NCBI GenBank assembly: GCA_021738105.1
Contig: JAIPCS010000187.1
Span: 1 to 6,425, forward strand
Direction: 5' to 3'
DNA from: Sulfuritalea sp.
GTDB lineage: Bacteria; Pseudomonadota; Gammaproteobacteria; Burkholderiales; Rhodocyclaceae
DNA length: 6,425 nucleotides
The position numbers were made by a program, and so were the translations under genes. The notes under the pieces were generated by a model. The model was given only the letters and a program-made list of their open reading frames with translations. It ran no database searches and was not told the DNA's origin. Shown here piece by piece: positions 1 through 6,291 of this stretch (its first letter is position 1; the number at the start of each line of letters is the position of its first letter).

Positions 1-4
1 CGAC

Positions 5-892
5 TCAGGCCTGCGTGGATTTCTCGCTGTGATAGCGGGGAAGCTCCGCGCCACAGTCCCGGCAATAGCGGGCGCTGGACAGATGTCCCTCGCTGAGGCA
101 CTCATGACAGGTGCGTGTCGTGGGTGCGGCGCCCATGCGCTGGGCGGTGAATTCCGCGCTCACGATCCCGGTGGGTACCGCCAGGGTGCCCCAACCGAGC
201 AGCATCATGATTGCGGCGATAAAGCGTCCGAGGTCGGTCTTGGGCGTGATATCGCCAAAGCCTACGGTGGTCATCGTCGTCACGGCCCAATACACCGAGA
301 GCGGAATATTGTCGAAACCGTTTTTTGGTCCTTCCACGACATACATCACCGTTCCCATCACCAGCACCACCATGCAGACGAAGGAGAGGAAGATAAATAT
401 CTTGCGCCGGGACGACACCAGTGCCCGCCCCAGCGCACCGTATTCCGCGACATACTCGGTGAGCTTCAGGATCCGGAAGATGCGCAAAAGGCGCAGCACG
501 CGAACATCGATCAGCGCGTGAATGCCGGGCACCAGCAGCATCAGGTAGGTGGGCAGCACCGCGATCAGGTCGATGACCCCGTAAAAACTTCGCATATAGC
601 GCACCGGGTGTCGAACGCATAACAGTCGCGCTACATATTCAGCCGTGAACAGCGCGGTGAACAGCCACTCCAGCGCCATCAGGATATGGCCGTAGGACGA
701 GGTATGCACACTGTCAACGCTGTCGATCAATACCACCAGAATACTGCTGACAATAATCCAGATCAACGCGATATCGAACAGGCGTCCGGCACGCGTATCC
801 GCCTCGAAGATGACGGTGTAAAGCTTTATCCGCCACCCCATCGCGGGTTTGCCGAGATAGTCTGGCTCCAGACCGGATTTGATTGAATTCAT
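5..892 (-). CDS. Voltage-gated-type potassium channel (ion transporter family) with C-terminal zinc-ribbon-like tail
   Basis: Inner-membrane six-helix cation channel, 295 aa, expected to form a K+-selective tetramer. Hydrophobic segments fit S1 (about 40-57), S2 (68-90), S3 (103-123), S5 (163-186) and S6 (222-247). S4 (about 130-147) carries a charge every third residue: R131, R134, R137, R140, K143, the voltage-sensor pattern. The pore helix and filter read TTMTTVGFGD (205-214); GFG instead of GYG occurs in real K+ channels such as hERG. After S6 the chain has two CxxC pairs (C262/C265 and C277/C280), which resembles a zinc ribbon. The ATG at 890-892 gives the longest product, but no clear Shine-Dalgarno precedes it; Met18 (codon 839-841) is an alternative start, also without one. 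The gene stands alone, divergent from the plus-strand cluster. Family assignment is secure; voltage dependence and metal binding are inferred. Confidence 0.95.
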   Translation of the reverse strand: MNSIKSGLEPDYLGKPAMGWRIKLYTVIFEADTRAGRLFDIALIWIIVSSILVVLIDSVDSVHTSSYGHILMALEWLFTALFTAEYVARLLCVRHPVRYMRSFYGVIDLIAVLPTYLMLLVPGIHALIDVRVLRLLRIFRILKLTEYVAEYGALGRALVSSRRKIFIFLSFVCMVVLVMGTVMYVVEGPKNGFDNIPLSVYWAVTTMTTVGFGDITPKTDLGRFIAAIMMLLGWGTLAVPTGIVSAEFTAQRMGAAPTTRTCHECLSEGHLSSARYCRDCGAELPRYHSEKSTQA

Positions 893-1006
893 ATCGAGTG
901 GCCGCGGGAAAACAGCGAAATTGTATGCCCCGGGTCGAAACAGGGTGGTACTCAGGGTACAGCATCGCCACGAATTTTGAGCGGGCGTCCGTGTCGAGCC
1001 GTAGCG

Positions 1007-1093
1007 CCATCGCCGACTTTATCAATTGCGAGCGCAGGGCAGGAAAAACCAGGGCCGAACTCATTTGACTGCGTTGAAAAAAGTCGGCGATGG
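1007..1093. repeat. Perfect 14-bp inverted repeat with 59-bp interior
   Basis: The left arm at 1007-1020 reads ccatcgccgacttt and the right arm at 1080-1093 is its exact reverse complement, aaagtcggcgatgg. The pair bounds an 87-bp unit. Flanking bases (tagcg on the left, tgaga on the right) show no target-site duplication, so a recent small transposable element is not supported. A long-loop RNA hairpin or a leftover inverted duplication are alternatives. Two 14-bp arms this close are not expected by chance in a window of this size. Confidence 0.75.
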
Positions 1094-1690
1094 TGAGACG
1101 GCGGCCTGTCGGCTCCAGCGGTCAGCGGCTGACGGCAAATGAATTTCGCTTCGTGCCCATTCCGGTCGCTCAGCTTTCTCCATAGCGGCCATTCATTTTG
1201 TGCGCTGCTGCGAAAGCAGTCATTTGACCCGAAGGTATTCAGAATACTTACCTGGCGGGCGGCCGTGCAGCATTGCCCAGATGGGATTGACGATCAATGG
1301 ATTTCAGGCTGGGAAAGTTTTCACGCAACCTTGGCTTTGGATGCGGCGACGATTCACACTTCGCCCTGTGGTCGTTTAGCCATCGTCCGTGATAGTTCGA
1401 TGGTCAAGAGTCTGAATAGCTAATTGCCGAAAACGCCAGAACCCTTTATCGCCCAATAGCAGACCGATGCCAAGCAGTATGTTCCATCTGATAAGCGGTC
1501 CCGCGCGTTCTCGCCGACCGCCCGCGCAGTTGGATCTGTCAGCCGCCGCTCCGCTGAGATCAGGAAGAAACACCCGCGAATATTTGCAGGGGTGCCGTGA
1601 AAGCCGGCGTTGGCGTCGAATCGTGTAGAGTGAAGATCCATGTGCTGTTATTGGGGAACCAAGTTCAGAAGGTGGCCGTCAATACTGATA

Positions 1691-1716
1691 TGTAATGCCT
1701 CGCGCTCGTATCGGAG
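1691..1716 (+). promoter_or_regulatory. Weak -10-like box and ribosome binding site of nfeD
   Basis: GGAG at 1713-1716 lies six bases before the ATG at 1723 and is a convincing Shine-Dalgarno. Upstream, tgtaat (1691-1696) matches the sigma-70 -10 consensus at five of six positions, but no acceptable -35 box lies 16-18 bases further up. The ribosome site is solid; the promoter part is only a candidate and the real start site could be further upstream. Confidence 0.35.
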
Positions 1717-1722
1717 AACTTC

Positions 1723-3066
1723 ATGCGTCTGCTGCTTTTTTTCCTTGGTTTGTTGTTCGCCTTGCCCTCATGGGCGGCGGGCGTCCATTTGCTGACCGTG
1801 CGCGGCGCCATAGGCCCGGCCAGCGCAGACTACCTAGCGCGCGGCATCGACAAGGCGAGCGAAGCGCGCGCCAATCTGGTGGTGATCGAAATTGACACGC
1901 CGGGCGGCCTGGATACCTCGATGCGCGACATCATCAAGGCGATCCTGGCGTCCCCCGTGCCGGTGGCGACCTACGTCTCGCCGCAAGGCGCGCGCGCCGC
2001 CAGCGCCGGTACCTACATCCTTTACGCCAGCCACATCGCGGCAATGGCGCCGGCCACCAACCTCGGCGCGGCAACGCCGGTGGAACTGGTGCCGGGGGGC
2101 GTGTCCGGCGGCACGCCGGAGAAGAAAGGCGAGAAGCCCGCGGAGGCCCCGCCGCCGGACGCCAAGTCGAAGAAGGTCGTCAATGACGCCGCCGCTTATA
2201 TCCGCGGTTTGGCCGAGTTGCGCGAACGCAACGCGGAATGGGCAGAACGCGCCGTGCGCGAGGCGGTCAGCCTGTCCGCCGACGCGGCCTTGCAGGCGAA
2301 GGTGGTGGATGTGGTGGCGGCCGACCTCGACGATCTGCTGAAGCAGATAAACGGCCGCAAGGTGAAACTGGCCACGGGGGAAATCACCCTGGATACCGTC
2401 GGGCTCACTGTCACTCGCGTCAAACAGGACTGGCGCAGCCGTTTGCTGTCCGTCATCGGTGACCCGGGCATCGCCTATATCCTGCTGCTGCTGGGCATCT
2501 ACGGGCTGATCTATGAATTCATGAATCCCGGCATGCTGTTCCCCGGCGTGGTCGGTGGCATCTGCCTGTTGCTGGCGCTGTTCGCGCTGCAACTGATGCC
2601 GATCAGCTACGTCGGGCTGGCGCTGATCATTCTCGGCGACGCGATGATGGCGGCGGAGGCCTTCCTGCCCAGCTTCGGTGCGCTGGGCCTGGGCGGTCTC
2701 ATCGCCTTCGTGCTCGGCTCGGTGATGCTGATCGACACCGACCTGCCCGGTTATGGTGTTTCCTGGGCGCTGATCGCGCCGCTGGCGGCAACTTCGGCCC
2801 TGTTTTCCTTTGCCGTCGCCACCATGGCCCTGCGCGCCAGGAAACGGCCCGTGCTCACCGGCAGCGAGGAACTGCCGGGCAGCGAAGGCGAGGCGCTGGA
2901 AGACATCGCGGCGGAAGGCTGGGCGCGTGTGCACGGCGAAACGTGGCGGGTGCACAGCCGCGTGCCGCTGGCGCGCGGAGCAAAAATCCGGGTCAAGTCG
3001 CGACAGGGCCTGACCCTGGAAGTTGACCCGATCGACTCAACGAACAAGGAGAGCGACCATGTTTGA
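1723..3066 (+). CDS. nfeD: NfeD-family membrane-bound serine protease (long form, ClpP-like domain plus OB-fold)
   Basis: Membrane-anchored Ser-Lys protease of 447 aa, the partner of slipin/stomatin proteins. A signal peptide occupies residues 1-18 (cleavage probably after SWA). A ClpP/crotonase-like domain follows (about 20-205): EIDTPGGL at 56-63, nucleophile Ser94 in RAASAGTY, and general-base Lys151 in KKVVND, by analogy with Ser97/Lys138 of PH1510. Residues 125-150 form a Lys/Pro/Gly-rich linker between the two catalytic residues. Four or five transmembrane helices span about 248-370. The C-terminal NfeD OB-fold domain covers about 375-437 ([14 protein letters not shown]). Length fits the long NfeD class. 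The start is fixed by the signal peptide and GGAG six bases upstream. The last 8 bases overlap the slipin start, so translation is probably coupled. Protease activity is inferred from intact catalytic residues. Confidence 0.95.
   Translation: MRLLLFFLGLLFALPSWAAGVHLLTVRGAIGPASADYLARGIDKASEARANLVVIEIDTPGGLDTSMRDIIKAILASPVPVATYVSPQGARAASAGTYILYASHIAAMAPATNLGAATPVELVPGGVSGGTPEKKGEKPAEAPPPDAKSKKVVNDAAAYIRGLAELRERNAEWAERAVREAVSLSADAALQAKVVDVVAADLDDLLKQINGRKVKLATGEITLDTVGLTVTRVKQDWRSRLLSVIGDPGIAYILLLLGIYGLIYEFMNPGMLFPGVVGGICLLLALFALQLMPISYVGLALIILGDAMMAAEAFLPSFGALGLGGLIAFVLGSVMLIDTDLPGYGVSWALIAPLAATSALFSFAVATMALRARKRPVLTGSEELPGSEGEALEDIAAEGWARVHGETWRVHSRVPLARGAKIRVKSRQGLTLEVDPIDSTNKESDHV
3046..3051 (+). 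promoter_or_regulatory. Strong Shine-Dalgarno that sets the slipin start
   Basis: AAGGAG lies inside the last codons of nfeD, seven bases before the ATG at 3059. It decides the start: an in-frame ATG at 3023 would add 12 polar residues ([12 protein letters not shown]) that only read the nfeD tail in another frame and lack a ribosome site, whereas the 3059 start begins directly with the membrane anchor expected for slipins. Confidence 0.85.
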
Positions 3067-3823
3067 ATTCGGCGGCCTGACGGCCCTTTTGATGGTGGTG
3101 GTGCTTGTCGCGTCCAGTTTTCGCATTCTGCGTGAATACCAGCGCGGCATAGTTTTCATGCTCGGACGCTTCTGGAAGGTCAAGGGGCCGGGGCTGGTGC
3201 TGGTGATTCCCGGCATCCAGCAGATGGTGCGGGTGGATCTGCGCACCGTGGTGTTCGACGTGCCCACCCAGGATGTGATTTCGCGCGACAACGTCTCGGT
3301 GAAGGTCAATGCGGTGGTGTATTTTCGCGTGGTCGACCCGGCCAAGTCCATCCTGCAGGTGGAAGACTACCTGAACGCCACCAGCCAGCTCGCGCAGACT
3401 ACGCTGCGCTCGGTGCTGGGCAAGCACGAACTCGATCAGATGCTGGCCGAGCGCGAGACCCTCAACATCGACATCCAGCAGGCGCTGGACGCGCAGACCG
3501 ACGCCTGGGGCATCAAGGTATCCAACGTCGAGATCAAGCACGTGGATATCGACGAATCCATGGTGCGCGCCATCGCCAAGCAGGCGGAGGCCGAGCGCGA
3601 GCGGCGCGCCAAGGTGATCCACGCCGAGGGTGAATTGCAGGCCTCGGACAAACTCCTCGCCGCCGCCGAAATCCTGTCCAGAAATCCGCAGGCCATGCAG
3701 TTGCGCTATTTGCAGACGCTGGCCGGCATCGCCGGCGACAAGACCAACACCATCGTCTTCCCGGTACCGGGCGACCTCATGGATCTGTTGCTGCGACCGA
3801 AGGCGCAGGGCAGCGGCAACTGA
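3059..3823 (+). CDS. Slipin (stomatin-like SPFH/band 7 membrane protein)
   Basis: Oligomeric inner-membrane scaffold protein of 254 aa, thought to organise membrane microdomains and to act with NfeD. One N-terminal hydrophobic anchor (about 7-21) is followed by [14 protein letters not shown] (25-38) and [19 protein letters not shown], the usual opening of the SPFH domain. The band 7 core includes [20 protein letters not shown] (145-164). A charged, probably coiled-coil stretch [20 protein letters not shown] (173-192) is the stomatin hallmark. Near the C-terminus, [15 protein letters not shown] (231-245) is a hydrophobic segment of the type cut by NfeD in the archaeal PH1510/PH1511 pair. The ATG overlaps the nfeD stop by 8 bases. 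Length and all landmarks are normal for bacterial slipins. That NfeD cleaves this protein is inferred from homologues. Confidence 0.96.
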   Translation: MFEFGGLTALLMVVVLVASSFRILREYQRGIVFMLGRFWKVKGPGLVLVIPGIQQMVRVDLRTVVFDVPTQDVISRDNVSVKVNAVVYFRVVDPAKSILQVEDYLNATSQLAQTTLRSVLGKHELDQMLAERETLNIDIQQALDAQTDAWGIKVSNVEIKHVDIDESMVRAIAKQAEAERERRAKVIHAEGELQASDKLLAAAEILSRNPQAMQLRYLQTLAGIAGDKTNTIVFPVPGDLMDLLLRPKAQGSGN

Positions 3824-3888
3824 GATGACCACCACCGCGCCGAAGACGTTCGCGGCGGGCGTTGTTGGCTGACCACCAGGACAGTCTC

Positions 3889-4226
3889 ATGCAGGCCATC
3901 ACCACCATCGTCGCCGCCACCGATTTTCCCGATGCGGCCAACCGCGCCGTACGGCGGGCGGCGCTTATCGCACGGCAACTTGGCGCGGAACTGCATCTGC
4001 TGCATGCGACCGCGCCCTGGCGCTGTATCCCGGGCAGGAGATCGGCCCCGCCGACAGCACCGTGAGCCGCGAGTCCATCCACGACCAGTTCGATGCCACA
4101 GCCCGCTGGTTTCGCGAGCATCGCGACATTCGCGCCCGGGTGGCTCAGCGCATCGGCCGGGCGCATACCCAGATCGCCGACTACGCTGCTTCGGCCTGCG
4201 CTGATCTGGTGGCGTGCGAGGATTGA
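3889..4226 (+). pseudogene. Broken UspA-type universal stress protein gene (frameshift and lost C-terminus)
   Basis: The frame starting at ATG 3889 opens as a typical Usp fold: ITTIVAATDFPDAANRAVRR, then AALIARQLGAELHLLHA. An AGGA about seven bases upstream could be its ribosome site. Around the CCC at 4015-4017 the reading continues one base earlier: from 4017 the shifted frame reads LALYPGQEIGPADSTVSRES and runs to ADLVACED with a stop at 4224-4226, as expected for the middle of a Usp. The unshifted frame stops at 4063-4065. One lost base explains the shift. The repaired product is only about 112 aa; it ends where Usp proteins continue with the glycine-rich nucleotide-binding loop and last helix (GxxGxxxF type), so the C-terminus is also missing. 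Two independent lesions make a non-functional relic more likely than a sequencing error alone. Confidence 0.8.
4218..4223 (+). promoter_or_regulatory. Ribosome binding site of the beta-CASP hydrolase, within the usp remnant
   Basis: GAGGAT, the last two sense codons of the usp remnant, sits eight bases before ATG 4232. It favours ATG 4232 over the in-frame GTG at 4214, which would add MRGLKP ahead of the conserved MKLSFLGAAREVTGS opening. Confidence 0.7.
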
Positions 4227-4231
4227 AGCCG

Positions 4232-5650
4232 ATGAAACTCAGCTTTCTCGGCGCCGCACGCGAAGTTACCGGCTCCAGTTATCTGGTGGAAGCCGAAGGC
4301 CTGCGTTTTCTGGTGGATTGCGGCATGTTTCAGGGTGGGCGCGAGGCGCGCCAAAAGAATCGCCAAGCCTTCGGCTTTGATCCCGAGGCTATCGATTTCG
4401 TCATCCTCACCCACGCCCACATCGACCATTCCGGCCTGCTGCCCCGGCTTGTGGCCCTCGGCTTCAACGGCCCGATCTTCGCCACCCGAGCCACCTGCGA
4501 TCTGTTGGGGGTGATGCTGCCGGACGCGGGACACATTCAGGAAAAGGACGCGGAGCGCGAGAACTACCGGCGCTTTAAGGCCCGGAAGCCGTCAAAAAAA
4601 GCCGCACACAACGAAATAGCGCCGCTGTACACCGTCGAGCAGGCGCGCACCTGCCTCAAACGCCTGAAGCCGGTGGACTACGATCTGGAGACCGCACCGC
4701 ACCCGGAAGTGCGCTGCATCTTCCGCGACGCCGGGCATATCCTCGGTTCAGCCATCGCGGAAGTCTGGGTGGGCAAGGGCGATTCGCGGCGCAAGATCGT
4801 CTTTTCCGGCGACCTGGGGCAGCCGGCGCGACCCCTGGTGCGCGACCCCACGCCGATCACCACGGCGGATTATCTGGTGGTGGAATCGACCTACGGCAAT
4901 CGGCTGCACAAGAGCATGGAGGAGACCGAGGACGAACTGGTGCGGGTGGTCATCGACACCATCGAGAAGAAGGGCGGCAACCTCATCGTTCCCGCCTTCG
5001 CCGTGGGGCGCACCCAGGACATGCTCTACTTGCTGGCCGACCTTGCCCGCCAGGGGCAGATTCCGAAACTTAGCGTCCATGTCGACTCGCCGATGGCGAC
5101 CGCCGCCACCGAAATCACCTACAAGCACATGGCGCTGCTGGACGCCGAAACCCAGTCGCTGATGGGTGAGCATGGCGGCACGGCGCATTTCCGCAAACTG
5201 GCGTTCGTCGAGGACGTGGAGGAATCGATGGCGCTCGACAAGATCGAGGGCGGCGCGGTGATCATTTCCGCCAGCGGCATGTGCGATGCGGGGCGCATCA
5301 AGTACCACCTGCGCGCCAACCTGCCACGTCCCGAGTCCACCATCCTCATCGCCGGCTTTCAGGCGGCGGGCACGCTCGGTCGCAGACTGGTGGACGGCGC
5401 CCGACGGGTGCGTTTTTGGGGCGAGGAAGTTTCGGTCAGGGCCGATCTTTACACCCTGGGCGGTCTCTCTGCCCATGCCGACCGCGCGGCACTCATGAAC
5501 TGGCTCGGCCACTTTCGCGCGCCACCGAAGCAAACCTTTGTGGTGCATGGCGAGGCAGCAACCGCACTGGGCTTTGCCGCACTCATCAAGGACGAGCTTG
5601 ACTGGCGGGCGGAGGCGCCGCTGGTCGGGCAAAGCGTCACCCTGTCCTGA
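4232..5650 (+). CDS. Metallo-beta-lactamase/beta-CASP family ribonuclease-like hydrolase
   Basis: Predicted cytoplasmic zinc-dependent RNase of the CPSF73/TTHA0252-like group, 472 aa. The first strand, MKLSFLGAAREVTGSSYLVE, is typical. Metal-site motifs are complete: H61-A-H63-I-D65-H66, H169 in DAGHILGSA, and D194 in FSGDLG. Beta-CASP motif A is E218 in VVESTYG; motif B is H415 in GLSAHAD; motif C is H439 in VVHGE. The beta-CASP cap between them shows PAFAVGRTQDMLY (254-266), HVDSPMA (283-289), SASGMCDAGRI (347-357) and GFQAAGTLGRRL (375-386), the RNA-specificity region. A Lys/Arg-rich stretch (113-124) could contact nucleic acid. It starts 5 bases after the usp remnant, so it probably belongs to the same transcript. 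The family is certain; the RNA substrate and endo- versus exonuclease activity are not visible in the sequence. Confidence 0.95.
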   Translation: MKLSFLGAAREVTGSSYLVEAEGLRFLVDCGMFQGGREARQKNRQAFGFDPEAIDFVILTHAHIDHSGLLPRLVALGFNGPIFATRATCDLLGVMLPDAGHIQEKDAERENYRRFKARKPSKKAAHNEIAPLYTVEQARTCLKRLKPVDYDLETAPHPEVRCIFRDAGHILGSAIAEVWVGKGDSRRKIVFSGDLGQPARPLVRDPTPITTADYLVVESTYGNRLHKSMEETEDELVRVVIDTIEKKGGNLIVPAFAVGRTQDMLYLLADLARQGQIPKLSVHVDSPMATAATEITYKHMALLDAETQSLMGEHGGTAHFRKLAFVEDVEESMALDKIEGGAVIISASGMCDAGRIKYHLRANLPRPESTILIAGFQAAGTLGRRLVDGARRVRFWGEEVSVRADLYTLGGLSAHADRAALMNWLGHFRAPPKQTFVVHGEAATALGFAALIKDELDWRAEAPLVGQSVTLS

Positions 5651-5702
5651 GCCATGCTTCCGAGACCGGTGGCCTCGTCAGCGGCCACACGCTCAAACAC
5701 GT

Positions 5703-5721
5703 CGTCGCCGCACTGGCGACG
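5703..5721 (+). terminator. GC-rich hairpin downstream of the hydrolase gene, possible transcript end
   Basis: CGTCGCC (5703-5709), a five-base loop, then GGCGACG (5715-5721) forms a perfect 7-bp stem about 50 bases after the hydrolase stop. A second 6-bp stem, GTGGCC/GGCCAC, lies just upstream at 5669-5688. No T-run follows either one, so a classic intrinsic terminator is not shown. A Rho-dependent end or 3'-end-protecting hairpin is possible. Confidence 0.3.
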
Positions 5722-6012
5722 CTCTGGGTAGTTCGCTACATGCAGCGAAGGAAATTTATTTGATGGCCGCATTGCAGGACGGCGTCAGACCACGCGAGCG
5801 TCACTGGCAATGCACCGCGAACTGCGTCCAAATAGCATTTCGGGAATGCGGGTTTCTGCCGTAACTGCACTCCCAACGCCCCGGACAAACATTCGTTTCG
5901 CATAACGAACGGCTGCTTGCGCATTTTCGGCATCCTCTGCGAATGTTCGCTCACGATTTCCGCTTCCGTCGGCTCAGGGCACCGAAGAGTCGATGACTAC
6001 CGAATACTGACC

Positions 6013-6095
6013 GGCTGCAATCAGTCTGGAGCGCCCATTCAGGCCAGAAACTGCTGGAACCCCTACTCAGAGTCTCTTCAAGACTGATTTTTGCC
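6013..6095. repeat. Imperfect inverted repeat (9 bp plus 3 bp arms)
   Basis: AATCAGTCT at 6019-6027 is the exact reverse complement of AGACTGATT at 6081-6089. After a three-base mismatch on each side, GGC (6013-6015) pairs again with GCC (6093-6095). A smaller AGTCT/AGACT hairpin (6071-6085), followed by a short T-run (6088-6092), competes for the right arm. A 9-bp match at this distance can arise by chance, so the structure is only suggestive. Confidence 0.35.
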
Positions 6096-6189
6096 TGATG
6101 ACTAATGCATACCCATTGGCCGGTGCACTCAATAAGCCGCCGCTGGTGTTATCGCTAGGCGAATGAGCGAGATCGACCCAAAACGGACA

Positions 6190-6291
6190 CATTGCTTTTG
6201 TGTTGGTTCTTTTTAGGATTAAAATTATTTTGAAGCAGTGATAATTATGTTTTTATGGTCGCCCCGTCGGAAATCACTTGGAGAAGAGACA
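6190..6291 (+). promoter_or_regulatory. AT-rich leader and ribosome site of the last gene
   Basis: The stretch is markedly richer in A and T than the rest of the window. Possible -10 boxes are taaaat (6220-6225) and gataat (6240-6245), each five of six to consensus, but neither has a good -35 box at normal spacing. GGAG at 6280-6283 within a purine-rich run lies eight bases before the ATG at 6292 and is a convincing ribosome site. A promoter somewhere here is likely; its exact position is not resolved. Confidence 0.4.

Larger units (their letters stand above)
893..1722. other. Intergenic region of about 830 bases without a convincing gene
   Basis: This stretch separates the divergent channel gene and nfeD. 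Short open frames exist (for example plus 1139-1423, and minus 1376-1573 and 1420-1641), but none combines a ribosome site with a recognisable protein. The minus frame 1376-1573 includes a hydrophobic run (about LIRWNILLGIGLLL) and starts at GTG without a Shine-Dalgarno. Visible structure: a perfect 14-bp inverted repeat at 1007-1020/1080-1093; 6+1+6 dyads at 1121-1133 and 1235-1247; a 5-bp stem hairpin at 1205-1219. The last roughly 80 bases are the leader of nfeD. The patchy composition and lack of open frames suggest old gene debris or repeat remnants, which is an inference. Confidence 0.7.
5651..6291. other. Intergenic region of about 640 bases with no strong gene
   Basis: Between the hydrolase and the last gene I see no recognisable protein on either strand. 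A 33-codon plus frame at 5763-5864 has an AAGGA ten bases upstream but no known features. A minus frame at 5736-5954 is open for 72 codons without a clear ribosome site. There are small stem structures at 5669-5688, 5703-5721, 5892-5909 and 6071-6085 and an imperfect inverted repeat at 6013-6095. From about 6190 the composition becomes clearly AT-rich, which looks like the promoter and leader of the following gene. Confidence 0.65.

Noticed and set aside
29..622. 197-codon plus-strand frame opposite the K+ channel
   Set aside because: His-rich translation typical of an antisense frame; the minus-strand channel is clearly the real gene.
1376..1573. Minus-strand frame with a hydrophobic run and LLGIGLLL, superficially like a PEP-CTERM sorting tail
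   Set aside because: No PEP motif before the hydrophobic run, the frame continues about 25 residues beyond it, and there is no ribosome site at the GTG start.
893..1722. Possible insertion sequence or transposase remnant
   Set aside because: No transposase motif in any frame and no target-site duplication around the 14-bp inverted repeat.
1834..2955. 373-codon open frame on the minus strand opposite nfeD
   Set aside because: It is an antisense shadow: the translation is His/Gln/Arg-rich low-complexity sequence, while the plus strand encodes a complete recognisable NfeD protein.
2993..3835. 280-codon open frame on the minus strand opposite slipin
   Set aside because: Shadow of the slipin gene in GC-rich DNA; no ribosome site and no recognisable protein.
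3825..3872. 15-codon frame starting right after the slipin stop (MTTTAPKTFAAGVVG)
   Set aside because: Too short, no own ribosome site, no recognisable sequence; most likely spacer between slipin and the usp remnant.
4748..5632. 294-codon open frame on the minus strand opposite the beta-CASP hydrolase
   Set aside because: Shadow; the plus-strand product has all catalytic motifs and the minus frame shows none.
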